Positions 35,592 through 46,985 of a DNA stretch of 64,000 nucleotides are shown piece after piece (within the stretch, counting starts at the first letter, position 1; each line of letters opens with the position of its first letter). Location of the stretch: the NCBI RefSeq assembly GCF_024166365.1, contig NC_064826.1, forward strand, positions 61,335,001 through 61,399,000. Reading direction: 5' to 3'. This DNA comes from Elephas maximus indicus. Taxonomy: Eukaryota; Chordata; Mammalia; Proboscidea; Elephantidae. The translations under genes were made by a program, and so were the position numbers. The notes beneath the pieces are model-generated. The model did no database searches. It was not told the origin of the DNA and saw only the letters and a program-made list of their open reading frames with translations.

Positions 35592-36868
35592 CTATAAGTT
35601 ACTAATTAGTTTGTTTTATGTTTGCTTACTGTATCCTAGCTTCTTGCTTTGTTTTGTTTTGAGATGTCCAAATAGGTTGCTTGAGTGAGCTAACTTGATT
35701 ATTTTTGCCTTTGGAGCTCTAACGCCCTGTCACCAGATGGTTAGAGCTGTTATCAGGCATATGAGCCTAGGAGTCCATTCACTTTTTTTGTATGGATTCA
35801 GCTCAGGTGTCCAGGTAGTTGGTCATCAAGTGTGTGGTACAGGCTCTGTCCTACAGTCTTAGAAGGGCAGGGATGATTGATGTAGGTGCCAGTATCCAGT
35901 TGCAGCAGGGAGTCACGCTCTGAACAAGGCAGGGGGCTGACAACCATTCCCTGAGTGTCTGTGAGGAAAGCGCATCCCTGTTCCCTAGAGTTCACAAGTG
36001 GGTAAGTTCTACAAATGGACCATGGGCACCCAATGCTTTTGGTTGCAAGGACTGTGAGGTACCAGTTATCCCTGGACCCCTGTCATGGGTGGCCGGGTGA
36101 CCTGAGTGCAGCCACCAGTCCTTAGGCCCCTCATGTGGGTAGGTGAGGACTTTTTTTAATAGGCAAAGCAGTGTCAAACATCAAACATCCACCTCTCCAC
36201 CACACAGCTGAAACAGTTTCAGCCTGCCAACAAGGGCCTATTCTCCTGAAATAGGCCCACACAGATCCATGCAAGAGGGAAATGTATTCAAAGTCCATGG
36301 ACCATTTATGCCTGGATAGAAGCTGCTTCTGTCCTGAGCTCCCCAGGTTAGTGGAGCTGGCAGATTATCTTTTCCCCAGTTGTGAGTTTATTCCTTCTCC
36401 AAGGCCAGAGAATGGCTCAGAACATGCAGCAGAACCTGTCTCAGGCCCAGGGAAATTGACAGCTACTGAAGCTGGCTTGGGGCCTGGGAGCATGGGAAAA
36501 TATATGCAAGTACTTAGCTTTTGCTGAGAGTGACGTTTTTCTCTGGTTCTGGAGGTGTGAGTAGGCTATGTGGCTGGCTGTTTCTCCCTGAGGAAACTGC
36601 AGCCCAATGCTACCACCAGCCCACCGCAGCCTGAGGGTTCCTGGCAATTCAGGTCCCACAACTCCTCTCCACTTCTGAACCATCTCTTTCTCCCCCACCG
36701 CTCAGTCTGTTTCCTAACTTTGCCTTTGATGTTCAGAGCTCTCAGCTTGTCATAAATATAATCTTTTCACTTGTTTTTTCAGGTCTTAGTTTCACTGGGT
36801 TTTTTTAGTTGTAAGAGGGTTCACCGGAAGCATCTGACTGCTCTGTCTTCTTGGCCCTGCCTCCTCCA
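35592..36868 (-). promoter_or_regulatory. L1 5' UTR / internal promoter region
   Basis: About 1.28 kb upstream of ORF1 in L1 orientation, more GC-rich than the rest. It ends at the L1 transcription-start-like GGAGGAGGCAGGGCC. In L1 this region holds the internal RNA polymerase II promoter. Activity today is not shown by sequence and is doubtful. Confidence 0.65.
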
Positions 36869-37169
36869 TATTCCTACTTTTTGACGTTTAAGAATAGAGT
36901 TCTAAAAGTGGGATTACCAGGTCAAAAATTAAAGCTTTTGCCTATTGTGATTTGCTTTTCAGGAAGGTTGTATCAATGTACATTATCACTAGAATCTCTA
37001 CAGGCAGCCTCTTCTGAATTAAACTGAGAAATACAATTTGACGAGTACTAATATATTTACAGGATCAAAAGTAAAAATTACTTTAAAGCAAGATTATTCC
37101 AGAAAATTTAGGACATGATTTAAAAGGTCAATATATTATTGGTTCCCTTTTCACAGATAACCAAAATAT

Positions 37170-37481
37170 TGCTGTTGTTGTTTTTAGGTGCTGTGGAGTT
37201 GATTCCAACTCATAACAAACCTATGTACAACAGAACAAAATGCTGCCCAGCCCTGCACCATCCTCACAATTGTTATGTTTGAGCCCATTGTTGCAGTCAC
37301 TGTGTCAGTCCATCTCATTGAAGGTCTTCCTGTCTTTCGCTGACCCTCTATTTACCAAGCACAGTGTCCTTCTCCAGGGACTGATCCCCTCTGATAACAT
37401 TTCCAAAGTATGTGAGATGTAGTCTTGCCACCCTTGCTTCTAAGGAGCATTCTGGCTGTACTTCTTCCAATACAGATTTTG
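37170..37481 (-). mobile_element. 5'-truncated RTE-type LINE
   Basis: Antisense RTE 3' end. It starts with the reversed (ttg)n-like tail and ttaggtgctgtggagttgat, then caccatcctcacaattgtta, gtgtccttctccagggactg and ggagcattctggctgtactt. It ends in the reversed ORF near position 37481. Confidence 0.88.
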
Positions 37482-37747
37482 TTACTAGATTAAGTAATTA
37501 TTTTTATTTTTTGCTGCATCTGTTCATAAAGCCTAGAGTTGTAATGGAATTTGGAATCCTTGTGTCCAAACCCTTAATTTTATAGACTAGTTAACTCAAT
37601 CCCAGAGGGATAAAATGAGTAACCCAAGTTACACAGCTGTGCCCATGACTTGAAGTCCGCTTTGTTTTTAAAGAATTTAATATTAAAGAAAAACAAATAA
37701 TGTGTAAAATATACTCTTGTAAAAATTCAAGCATTACAGATACGTAT
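37482..37747. other. MIR-like text, otherwise unassigned
   Basis: Around 37540-37660 there is weak MIR-like or other old SINE text (taacccaagttacacagctg). No gene. Confidence 0.35.
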
Positions 37748-37899
37748 CCCATTGCCATTGAGTTGATTCAGATTCATAGTGACCCTACCGAACAGAGTAG
37801 AACTGCCCCATATGGTTTCCAAGGAGCGCCTGGTGGATTCAAACTGCCAAACTTTTGGTTAGCAGCCATAGCACTTACCATTATACCTTCAGGGTTTCC
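37748..37899 (-). mobile_element. AfroSINE-type SINE
   Basis: Antisense, well kept. Duplication ACAGATACGTAT at 37736-37747 and ACAGATATGTAT at 37900-37911. Confidence 0.93.
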
Positions 37900-37929
37900 A
37901 CAGATATGTATAGAACATACACATATCAA

Positions 37930-39190
37930 TTCTGTACCACTTCTCAGAGATAATCACTCCCTCCTTACAGACATTTCCCAAAGTAACTATAAATTTAACT
38001 ATACATATAAATTTGTGTTGTAGATATATCTGTAACTTTTTTTTTCTCTTAACAGTATATTCTGAAGATCTTGTGGTATCAACACGCAGAGATCTACTTC
38101 TATTTTTAATTACTACTACCTGGTAACATAACATGGACAAATCATGATTTATTTTACCATCCTTTTCTGAAGCATATTTAACTGTTTTAATTTCTTGCTT
38201 TCACAAATGATGCTGCAATGGCCACCTTGAATATGCATCTTTGTGCACAAGTGCAACTGTTTCTGTAGGGTAGATGCCCAGAGGTCAAATTGCTGAGTCA
38301 ATGGGTATGCATATTATAAATATTGATCAATGCTGCCAAACTGTCCTCCAAATAGGCTGCGTTATCTTCTCAATTGTGGTAAGCAGAGTAATGACCACCT
38401 AAAGATGTCCATGTCCTAATCCCCAGAACTCATGAATACTTGGCAAAAGGAATTTTGCAGATGTGGTTAAAGTTAAGTACCTTGAGATGGGGAGATTAAC
38501 CTGGATTATTCAGATAGGCCTTTCCCAGCTGTGGTCAGATAGGGAGTTGTGACTACAGATAGATGCAATGTTGCTGACTTTGAAGATGGAAGATAGAGAT
38601 CCCAAGGCAAGGAATGCAGGTGGCCTCTAGAAATTGGAAAAGACATAGAAATAGATTCTACCCTAGATCATTCAGAAAGGAAACCAGCCCAGTATGACAA
38701 CTTGATCTTAGCTTAGTGAGACACTTGTCAGACAGCAGACCTTCAGATCTGTAAGATGATAAATTAGTTTTAAGCCACTTAGTTTATGGAAATTTGTTAT
38801 GGCAGCAATAGAAAGTTATTGCAATTAGTGTAAGAGAATACCTATTTTTAAAAATTCTTGGCATTAAATATTATCAGTTTTTTTTTTTAACTTTTTCAAA
38901 TCTTATAGTCAAAAATGGTGAGCCACTGTTGCTTTAATTTGAATTTCGTTGACTCCTGATTACACTCAGTGTCTTTTCATATGCTCTTGGCCCTTTGAAT
39001 TTCTTCTATAACTTGGCTTAAAATAACCTAGGTTGATTCTTTTGTTGAATTGTTTGATTTTTCTGATTGATGAATAAGTTTTTTTTTTAATTGCATTCTT
39101 TTGTTCATATTTTTTAGCCTCTGCTTCCAATATGTGTGGCAAGTATTTCTTTCCCAATCTGTTACTTGTGTTTTTGCTTTGTGGTCACTC
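37930..39190 (-). mobile_element. Ancient L1M split by an LTR
   Basis: Pieces 37930-38383 (atgatgctgcaatggccacc, gtagggtagatgcccagagg) and 38826-39190 (cattaaatattatcag to tttgaatttcgttgactc) are antisense L1M 3' region and ORF2 end. The LTR at 38384-38825 separates them. Confidence 0.65.
38384..38825 (+). mobile_element. MaLR/ERVL-type solo LTR
   Basis: Sense, about 440 bp. It contains taaagatgtccatgtcctaa, gcaaaaggaattttgcagat, aaggaatgcaggtggcctct and the terminal agccacttagtttatggaaa to gcaatag, typical of an old mammalian LTR. CAAT occurs at both borders. No coding. Confidence 0.65.
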
Positions 39191-39514
39191 ATTCCTCTTT
39201 ATCAAGTTGCTTGTTCTTCTTCCTGGTTTCCTGGCTCATCACTCAGTGCTATCCCTTAGTAAACACTGCCTACATATCCCCTGAACCAGAATGTTGTTGA
39301 AATGGGAGTGATTTATGTTGGTGGGTTCCCTCGAGGTTGAATAGATCAAAATACTACCTAACTCTATGGAGGAAATGTGAATTTTTTTTCGTTAATAGAG
39401 AAATGGTACAAGATACTAGTGAAGTTTGCTGCCTTAAAAAAGAATGCAGCGTGTGTCTGGTTGCCTCCATGAACAAAATTCTTTGTCATAAGACCAGAAG
39501 AACTGGATGGTCCC

Positions 39515-40238
39515 TGTTGTTGTTGTTGTTAGGTGCCACTGAGTCAGTTCTAACCCATAGTGACCCTATGCACAATAGAATGAAATACCACCTGGTCCTG
39601 TGCCATCCTCACAATTGTTGCTATGCTTGAAAGCATCATTGCAGCCACTGTGTCAGTCCATCTTGTTGAGGGCTTCCTCTTTTTCCATGACCCTGTACTT
39701 TACCAAGCGTGATGTCCTTTTCCAGAAACTGATCCCTCCTGATAACATGTTGAAAGTATGTGAAGCGTAGTCTCACCATCCTTGCTTCTAAGGAGAATTC
39801 TGGTTGTATTTCTTCCAAGACAGTTCTGTTCATTCTTTTGGCAGTCTGTGGTATATTCAATATTCTTCACCAACACCACAACTCAAAGGCATCAATTCTT
39901 TTTCAGTTTTCCTTACTCATTGCCCAGATTTCAAATGCATATAAAAAACTAAACCCAGTGCCGTCGAGTCGATTCTGACTCATAGCGACCCTATAGGACA
40001 GAGTAGAACTGCCCCATAGAGTTTCCAAGGAGCACCTGGCAGATTTGAACTGCCGACCCTTGGGTTAGCAGCTGTAGCACTTAACCACTCTGCCACCAGG
40101 TTTCCCACATGCATATAAGGCGATTGAAAACACCATGGAATGGATCAGGCATACCTTAGTCCACAAGGTGACATCTTTGCTTTTCAACACTTTAAAGAGG
40201 TCTTTTGCAACCGATTTGCCCAATGTAATGTATGGTGT
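39515..40238 (-). mobile_element. 5'-truncated RTE-type LINE split by a SINE
   Basis: Antisense. 39515-39934 runs from the reversed tail (gttgttgttgttaggtgcca) into the C-terminal coding region. 40119-40238 continues it (cgattgaaaacaccatggaa, gacatctttgcttttcaaca). Read in reverse the coding part shows the decayed end of the RTE ORF. Confidence 0.88.
39945..40108 (-). mobile_element. AfroSINE-type SINE in an RTE
   Basis: Antisense, close to consensus (gtgccgtcgagtcgattctg). Duplication ATGCATATAA at 39935-39944 and 40109-40118. Confidence 0.95.
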
Positions 40239-40244
40239 CTGGCC

Positions 40245-40595
40245 ACCATTATTGAACATTTTGATCAAAGATTCTATAGAAGAATCCTAATCAAAAGAGG
40301 GAAAATGCAAGACAAAATTTCAAATATTCAATGGAATCTAGACTTCTTGGAGCCATTGAGGCTGAATAACCCCCTGAAACTATTGCCCTGAGATAATTTT
40401 TAAACTTTAAACCTTTTACCAAAACTATTCCCTGGAGTTTTCTTTGAACCAAAAAATAGTTTATCTTAATTAGTAAAGTGCGTCTGCTTTCAGCGTTGTG
40501 CTCTTTTAAAGAATAATTGATGTGAGAGAAATTGACGATGGCCACTCAAAAGGTTGGACGGGAAACTTAGGGGGTAGTGAGATTAAGATAATTGT
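40245..40595. other. Unassigned, no gene seen
   Basis: No supported feature. Confidence 0.3.
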
Positions 40596-40599
40596 AGTG

Positions 40600-40735
40600 G
40601 ATTAATTTCCAAAAGGAGAGCAAGAATGGTAGCACAACTTGAAGAGTGTAAATCAACATCACTGAATTCTACATGTAGAAACTGTTGAAATGGTATATCT
40701 TTGGGTATGTATAACTTTACCCAAATAAAAAAGTA
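40600..40735 (+). mobile_element. L1M 3' end
   Basis: Resembles an L1M 3' UTR end (gagtgtaaatcaacatcact, gaaatggtatatctttgggt, acccaaataaaaaagt). Confidence 0.55.
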
Positions 40736-40765
40736 TGTATGTATATATATAGAGAGAGAGAGAGA
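40733..40765 (+). repeat. Microsatellite (TA/GTAT then GA)
   Basis: gtatgtatgtatatatatag followed by (GA)7, directly after the L1M A-rich end. Such tails often seed microsatellites. Confidence 0.85.
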
Positions 40766-41019
40766 ATTGACAGGTCCTGGGAAATCAATGAACTGAGAAG
40801 TTGACAGATTGATTCAGAATGATCGATTTTTTTCATCAGAGCCTATATGACCTGCTATACTGAACAAAGAGGGTGTTCAGTACTTGGAAGACACATGTGT
40901 TTAGGGCCAGACCCTATTCTGTTCTCACTAAACTAAAATTTTGAAAAGTTAATGTCTTGGGGACATAGGAAAGTCAGTCATGTTTAAAACACAATGTCTG
41001 ACTAAAAACATTAAAGTAT

Positions 41020-41240
41020 TTATTGATGGATTACCATGTGCCAAGCTTTATATTTGTCTATATTATTTTCCCACAGAATCCTCACAACAATCCCAAAGGT
41101 GGGTATTGTTATCCCGTTATACAGATGAGAAAACTGGTTTATAGAGGCAAGTGACTTGCCAAAGATCATATTAAACGATAGAACTTGAACCAGACCTGTC
41201 TGAATCAAAAGTCAGAGATCTTAACCATTACGACTATGTT
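41020..41240 (-). mobile_element. MIR
   Basis: Antisense MIR: gaatcctcacaacaatccca, cagatgagaaaactggttta, aagtgacttgccaaagatca, and decayed head cttaaccattacgactat. Confidence 0.8.
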
Positions 41241-42942
41241 AGATATCACCTCTGAAAACTGGTTTTAGCCATCCTACAATAAAAACTATCTAATAATCTG
41301 AATAAGTAAAACATTCTAAATTATACCCTGCTTAATTACTTTGTAGGATATATGCTGTAACTAGGAACCAGATCGAAAGAAGTTAAAAAAAATTTTTGAT
41401 TCACTAGATAGTAGTGTTTTATAATAGTAATTGGTTTATTAGTTGATGACCTATTGATGGATGCTTCTGCAACAGTGAAGGGTGCTTGAAAAATAGTTTT
41501 CCCCATTCCTCTATAATCTTACTTAGTCTATAATTTTCAAAATAAATCTTTAATTCAGATATAGTAGATAGGGAAAGTTGATTATAGCTCCAATCTAATT
41601 TATCTCAAATTCTACATTTATGGATTCCAGATTAATGAGGTTAACTGTTAAGTCTTACATTCCTGGTTTCTCTTTGACATGCCTTTACTGAGAAAAGAAG
41701 GCACTCAGCCAAAAGTGTGGCGCAGAGTGGACAAACTGCTTATCTAGAGAGAAATTATATTCTGGAGGTCTTTATAGCTCAGTGAGAAGCTTTCAGAAGC
41801 CCCCAGGACTGTGGTAGAGCCACGAGGCTGGCCCTGCCCTCAAGTTCTCCTGCCTGAGGGGATCTGCAGGACAAGCTTGCACAGAGCCTTCGAGGCACTC
41901 ACCCACATGGGCCTGTAAGTTCCCCTCAGTTATCTCACAAAAGCTAAGAAAGTCTCTGCTCATAGAAAAGGTTGACTCAGCCTCCTCAGTAAAATCCTTT
42001 CCCAGATTCTTTCCAGGAGAAGGTAACCACTTTATTGCCAAGAGATACATAGTCCATCATTTGATCAAATAATAGAAAAGTGTGTGTGTGTTCTATTAAA
42101 CTGTGAAAGGGGGCACCTGATCAGAACAGAGATGAGGTGGACTTTCAGGTTTGGTGGCTTTGTCTGTATTCTTTAAATTCCATTTTCTGCAGCCCCAGCA
42201 TTTGCATTTCTTAATTAGAAGTAACTAACTCCCTAAATGTAACTGGACTGTTCCAGGCCTGCTTAGCTTGGTCATAGACACACGAAATGGGTGAAAGCGA
42301 AAGAAGGTTTATTTGATTGGCCAAACAAAGGGGCACAATAGGACTTTTGTCTCCAAGATGGGTCCCAGAAAAATAGCCCAAGGGGTTTATATGGGTGAAG
42401 TAAATTAGGCCTGGTGTCTTCAGGAACGCCTCAAGGTGGGACCAGCTTGCCGACTGCTCTGGCCCAAGAAGACATTTCTGGGGCAGCCTGGCCTTTCTGC
42501 ACTTGCTCAGTCTAAAAAAGGGGGACTCTCTCAAACCAGATCTTAGGCTTGGTTCCCTCACTTCTGAAGGCTTCCCTCAATCTTGAGCCACTAAAGTTTG
42601 GTTCTGACTGGTGGAAGGAGAGTTCCAGGGTCATCCAGAGGATGGGGTTGATGGTTCTGTGCATGTCAGGCGGACCAGATCTAGTTCTTGCCAGTGTCAG
42701 CTGGTCCTGCAACCCCAGTCTCTTGTTTTCCTCAACTTGGCCAGAAACAGGAATCATACCTAAATAAGGAGATAGATTAAAGACGGAGAGTTAGTTCTTA
42801 TATCACAGAAGATAGCACGCACAGCCCTTTGATTATTCAAGATAGTGGGCAGGCTGCCAGTCGCATAAAATTATTGTTATTAAAGATGTGGAGTGTGTAG
42901 TGGATATAGGTTGTTTACCAGAATCCCTTCCTTTGGGAAACA
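41241..42942. other. Mostly unassigned; possible antisense LTR near 42200-42780
   Basis: No gene I can name. 42200-42780 has features of a reversed retroviral-type LTR or leader (reverse-strand AATAAA within caaataaacc, GC-rich centre) but I found neither TG...CA ends nor a duplication. The open minus frames there (81-116 codons) have no recognised domain. Confidence 0.3.
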
Positions 42943-43087
42943 AACAAGCAAACAAAAAAACCAAACCAAACCTGTTGCAGTTGAGTCGATTCGGACTCAT
43001 AGCGACCCTATTGGACAGAGTAGAACTGCCCCATAGGGCTTCCAGGGAGCGGCTGATGGATTTGAACTGCCAACCTCTGGGCTCCTA
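42943..43087 (-). mobile_element. AfroSINE-type SINE, head-truncated
   Basis: Antisense with a long mixed A/C tail (aacaagcaaacaaaaaaacc), body agtcgattcggactcatagc and aacctctgggctcctact at the break. The tRNA-like head is missing. Confidence 0.88.
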
Positions 43088-43499
43088 CTGGAGCCTCACT
43101 GGCCAGTGAGAATGAGTCCTGGCCCCAGCCCCAGCAATTGCTTCAGGGAAGGACTTGGTCACAAACTTTTTTTCAGAGTTCTCTCCAGGCTTCTTGCTAG
43201 AGCTAGTGGGAAATCCTATCACTTGCTTTTGTAGACCATTCTATTAGTTAAGATCTGAAGTTAGTTTACCAGTGGCCATATTTTTTAGCTACACAAGGGT
43301 GGAGGCTATCTGAAAAGAGAGAGAATTCAGACAAAACAGAGGGAAGCAGAGTTGATGGAGAGACATTACCTGAGCCCTGAGATCCAGTTGCATCTGGGGT
43401 TAGCTCTACCCATGGGTTCCCAGGGACCAGAGCCGAACCATCTCTCTTGGTTTAAGCTAGTTTATGCTGGGTTCTGTCACTTATAACTAAGGTTCTTGA
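43088..43499. other. Unassigned, no gene seen
   Basis: No supported feature. Confidence 0.3.
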
Positions 43500-44210
43500 G
43501 TAAGACTTTCTTCCATGGATGTTCAAACACCTCCACACACTTTTACAAAATAGCATCATTTTATACATTTTGTTCTATAGCTTGCTCTTTCACTTAATGT
43601 GTCATTGGCACTTTCCCAGGTAATGTGTTTAGAATAACTTCATTTTTTTTTTAAACAGAGCATGTGATATGAATGTATCATTTCTCTATTTATTCATCAA
43701 TGAGTGGATATTTTGCTTGTTCCTCAATTTTTAATACTACGACCCAGCCTATGATATACATTTATAAAAAAAAATATCTTCAGGCAGTTGTGCAAGTATT
43801 TTTATAAGATAAATTCATGGCAATGGCATTTCTAGGTCAACCATTTCATAGAAGTTTCATAGAAATTTCGTCCAAATTGCCCAATTGCCCTGCAGGGAAG
43901 TTGTGTCAATACTATGCTCACAGCATATATGAAAAGGTGACTTTTCCCACACCCTAACCAAGGTGAGGGGTATTGCTTTTTTTAATCTTTGGTAATCTTA
44001 GAGGTAAAAAAAAACTCATTATTTTAAGATGTGATTCTTTAATTACTATTGAGTTTGAGAATCGTTCCTTTTGTTTAATGGCTATGTGCATTTCTTTATC
44101 TGAGACATGCTTATATATACCACTTGACCGTTTTTTGCTGAGGTGTTCACAGTTTTCCTGGTGATTTGTAATAATATATGATAACGTATTATCATTTAGC
44201 CTATGCATTG
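43500..44210 (-). mobile_element. Ancient L1M 3' region
   Basis: Antisense old L1 text: tgtgtcattggcactttccc, tatttattcatcaatgagtg, aaattgcccaattgccctgc and a later tggctatgtgcatttcttta. Confidence 0.6.
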
Positions 44211-44661
44211 CTTATCACGTAGCCTATCATTTTTTCCTAATTTGTCTCATTTTAAAAAGTTTAGTTTATAATGTCTTCTGATCGGCTGAGATTTTTTTTA
44301 CATAGCCAAATACATAAATATCTTCTTCTTTCTATTCACTTTTAAAACTCAATAAATGTTATGAATTCACCCCTCACATTTACCTCCAAATATTTTAATA
44401 GCTACCTATAAAGAATTCAATTTTATTTGCTAGAAGATTGTTTGCTAACCCTTTCAGTCCACTAGTAATAATTTTGTGAGGAAATCACTATATGTCTCTT
44501 CTAAAATTGTTCTGTACCAACGCACGTGGCGATTTTAACTCTGGACACATTGTAGCGCAGCATTAAGTAGTAACTGGCAACAAGTGAAGTGGAGGTTCAG
44601 GGGACTGGGGTTCTAGTCTATCTCTGCCACAGTCTTAATGAATGATCTTCAGAAAATCACG
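44211..44661. other. Unassigned, no gene seen
   Basis: AT-rich, no supported feature. Confidence 0.3.
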
Positions 44662-44962
44662 CATCAAAATTAAGAATGCTTGCTCTTCAAAAAAACTGTT
44701 ATGAAAAGGAAAAGGCAAGCCGTAGCCTAAGAGAAAATATTTGCAAAACATATACCTGACAAAAGGATTTTATCTAGACTATATAAAGAACTCTTATTAC
44801 CCAGGAATAACATAAATAACCCAACAGAAATGAGTGAAGACTTTGAAAAGCACTTCACTCAAGAAGAAATACGGATGCCAAATAGACACATGAAAAGATG
44901 ATCAATATCATTAGCCATTAAGGAAATGCAAATTAAAACCAAAATGAGATACCACTTCAATC

Positions 44963-45537
44963 CTGGGGCAGATTATCCAATAGGAAAAGTAAGCGTGGTT
45001 CTTCCCGTGCTTACCAGATCACCTGTAGTGAACAATTTCACATTTTTTCACCACATCAGAGATTCTGCTTCTAGGTATGGCTGGCATCTGTTTCTCTCCC
45101 AACCCCACAGCACTTTCCTACAGAATCAAAGCCTCTTTCCAAATTTACAATCCCTGACAGGAGCGAATGACCTGTAAGCATGGGCTTACTTATGCTTGCT
45201 AACAAATCTGTAGTGAACAATTTCACATGGATTTCATCACACCTTTGCCTATGCGATAATCTGCCCCTGGTTTGAAGTGATATCTCATTTTGGTTTGGGT
45301 TTGGATTTCCCTAATGGCCAATTATGTTGAACATCTTTTCATGTGTTTATTTGGCATCTATATTTCTTCTTTAGTGAAGTGTCTGTTCAAATTCTTTTCC
45401 CATTTTTGTTGGGTAATTTTCTCTTAGTCTTATGAGATCTTTGATGTGGTGAAACCCATGTGAAATTGTTCACTACAGATGATCCGGTAATCATGGAAAT
45501 CACTGTGCTTGCTTTGTCTATTGGATAATCTGCCTGG
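44963..45537. mobile_element. hAT-like element with fold-back L1 arm
   Basis: Outer ends CTGGGGCAGATTATCC (44963) and, reversed, CCAGGCAGATTATCC (45537), with flanking CTTCAATC (44955-44962) and CTTCACAC (45538-45545), 6 of 8 matching. Outer inverted repeats are about 100 bp (both contain ctgtagtgaacaatttcaca in opposite senses). A third internal end at 45255-45270 is followed by L1 in reverse orientation (45271-45418), mirroring the L1 just outside the left end. Confidence 0.6.
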
Positions 45538-45550
45538 CTTCACACTCACT

Positions 45551-45715
45551 GTGTTGTTGTTCTTCGGTGCTGTTGAGTCAGTTCTGACTCAAAATGACCC
45601 TATAGGACAGAGTAGAGCTGCCCCATGGGGTTTCCAAAGAGCAGCTGGTGGATTTGAACTGCTGACCTTTTGGTTAGCAGCTGTAGCTTTTAACCACTGC
45701 ACCACCAGGGCTCCT
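45551..45715 (-). mobile_element. AfroSINE-type SINE in L1
   Basis: Antisense. Duplication CACACTCACT at 45541-45550 and CACATCCACT at 45716-45725. Confidence 0.92.
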
Positions 45716-45848
45716 CACATCCACTACAGTGGCTAAAATTAAAAAAGACCAACTACACCAAGTATTGGAGAAGATATGAAAGAATTGAAACTCTTAAACA
45801 CTACTGGTGGGAATGTAAAGTGGTACAGCTTTGTTTTAGAAAACTGTT

Positions 45849-46481
45849 GTTAGGTGCTGTCGAGTTGGTTCTGACTCTTAGGAACCCTACGTACAACAGA
45901 AGGAAACACTGTCCGGTTGTGTGCCATCCTCACAATCGCTGCTACATTTGAGCCCATTGTTGCAGCCACGGAGATCCTCTTTTTTGCTCACCCTCAACTT
46001 TACCAAGCATGATGTCCTTCTCCAGGGACTGGTCCCTCCTGATAACATGTCTAAAACACTTGAGATGAAGTGTCGCCATGCTCACTTCCAAGGAGCACTC
46101 TGGCTGTATTTCTTCCAAAACAGACTTGCTTGTTCTTCTGGCACTCCATGGTATATGCAGTATTCTTCACCAACATCATAATTCAAAGGCATCAATTCTT
46201 CTTCAGTCTTCCTTATTCATTGTCCAGCTTTCATAGAAGTATGAGGTGACTGAAAATACCATGGCTTCAGTCAGGTGCATCTTAATCCTCAAAGTGACAT
46301 CTTTGCTTTTTGGTGCTTTAAAGAGGTCTTTTGCAGCAGATGTGTCAAATGCAATATGTTGTTTGATTTCCTGATTGCTGCTTCCATGGGCATTGATTGT
46401 GGATCCAAGTAGAATGAAGTCTTTGACAATGTCAGTCTTTTCTCCATTTATCATGATGTTGCTTATCGGTCCAGTTGTGAG
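45849..46481 (-). mobile_element. 5'-truncated RTE-type LINE in L1
   Basis: 633 bp antisense, from the reversed 3' terminus (taggtgctgtcgagttggtt) through the C-terminal coding region, e.g. reverse-strand text for NIMINGEKTDIVKDFILLGS near 46390-46450, an RTE block. Flanks GAAAACTGTT (45839-45848) and GAAAACAGTT (46482-46491) act as the duplication. Confidence 0.9.
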
Positions 46482-46985
46482 GAAAACAGTTTGGCAGGTG
46501 CTTAAAAAGCTAAACATACACATACCTGTGACTCAAGAGAAAAGAAATCATATGTTTATGCAAGTATTTATACATGAATGTTCATAGCAGTTTTATTCAT
46601 AATATTTCAAAACTGGAAACATCCCAAAAGTCCATCAACAGGTGAGTGGATAAACCAACTCCGGTAGGTCCATATAATGGAATTCTACTCTAAAATGAAA
46701 AAGAATAAAGTGCTGATACATAGAACAACATGGGTGAATCTCAAAATAGCCATGCTGAATGAAAGAAGCCAGGCAAGAGAGGGAAGACTGTGTATGATTC
46801 TGTTTACAGGACATTCAAGTTACTCTTTAGTGACAGAAAGGAAATTAGTGATTATTTGGGGAAGGGAGAGTTTGAGGTACAGGAGGGATTAGCAAGGGGC
46901 ATAAGGGAGCTTCTGAGGGTGAAGGATGAACACATGTTCATTATGCTGCTTGTGGAGGTGATTTTTTTAAGGTTTTAATGGATGG

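Larger units (their letters stand above)
29341..36868 (-). mobile_element. Near full-length L1 (about 7.5 kb)
   Basis: Minus-strand L1 with all parts in order: T run (reversed A tail) at 29341, 3' UTR to about 30330, ORF2 relic 30335-34098, ORF1 relic about 34500-35591, and a 5' UTR ending at the L1-like start GGAGGAGGCAGGGCC (reverse of 36853-36867). Both ORFs are broken. It sits inside an older L1M whose halves flank it. The target duplication was not resolved. Confidence 0.9.
27900..37010 (-). mobile_element. Ancient L1M split by four or more insertions
   Basis: Host element in antisense pieces: 27900-28080, 28246-28309, 28757-28823, 28990-29340 and 36868-37010. Text such as cttgtatcttgattttttttc, tgctattataagaatatagt and, on the far side, aaaagtgggattaccaggtc are successive parts of one L1M 3' region. 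Between them sit two SINEs, a Tigger-like element and a near full-length L1. Confidence 0.65.
44662..46985 (+). mobile_element. L1 3' end hosting hAT, SINE and RTE insertions
   Basis: Plus-strand L1 ORF2 C-terminus and 3' UTR in pieces 44662-44962, 45538-45550, 45716-45848 and 46482-46985. The pieces join in order: gagataccacttca | ttcacactcact | gtggtacagctttgttttag | aaacagtttggcaggtgctt. Duplications mark each insertion. Confidence 0.85.

Noticed and set aside
42200..42780. Antisense endogenous retroviral LTR/leader
   Set aside because: Suggestive composition only. No TG...CA borders, duplication or second copy in the window, so it is left unassigned.
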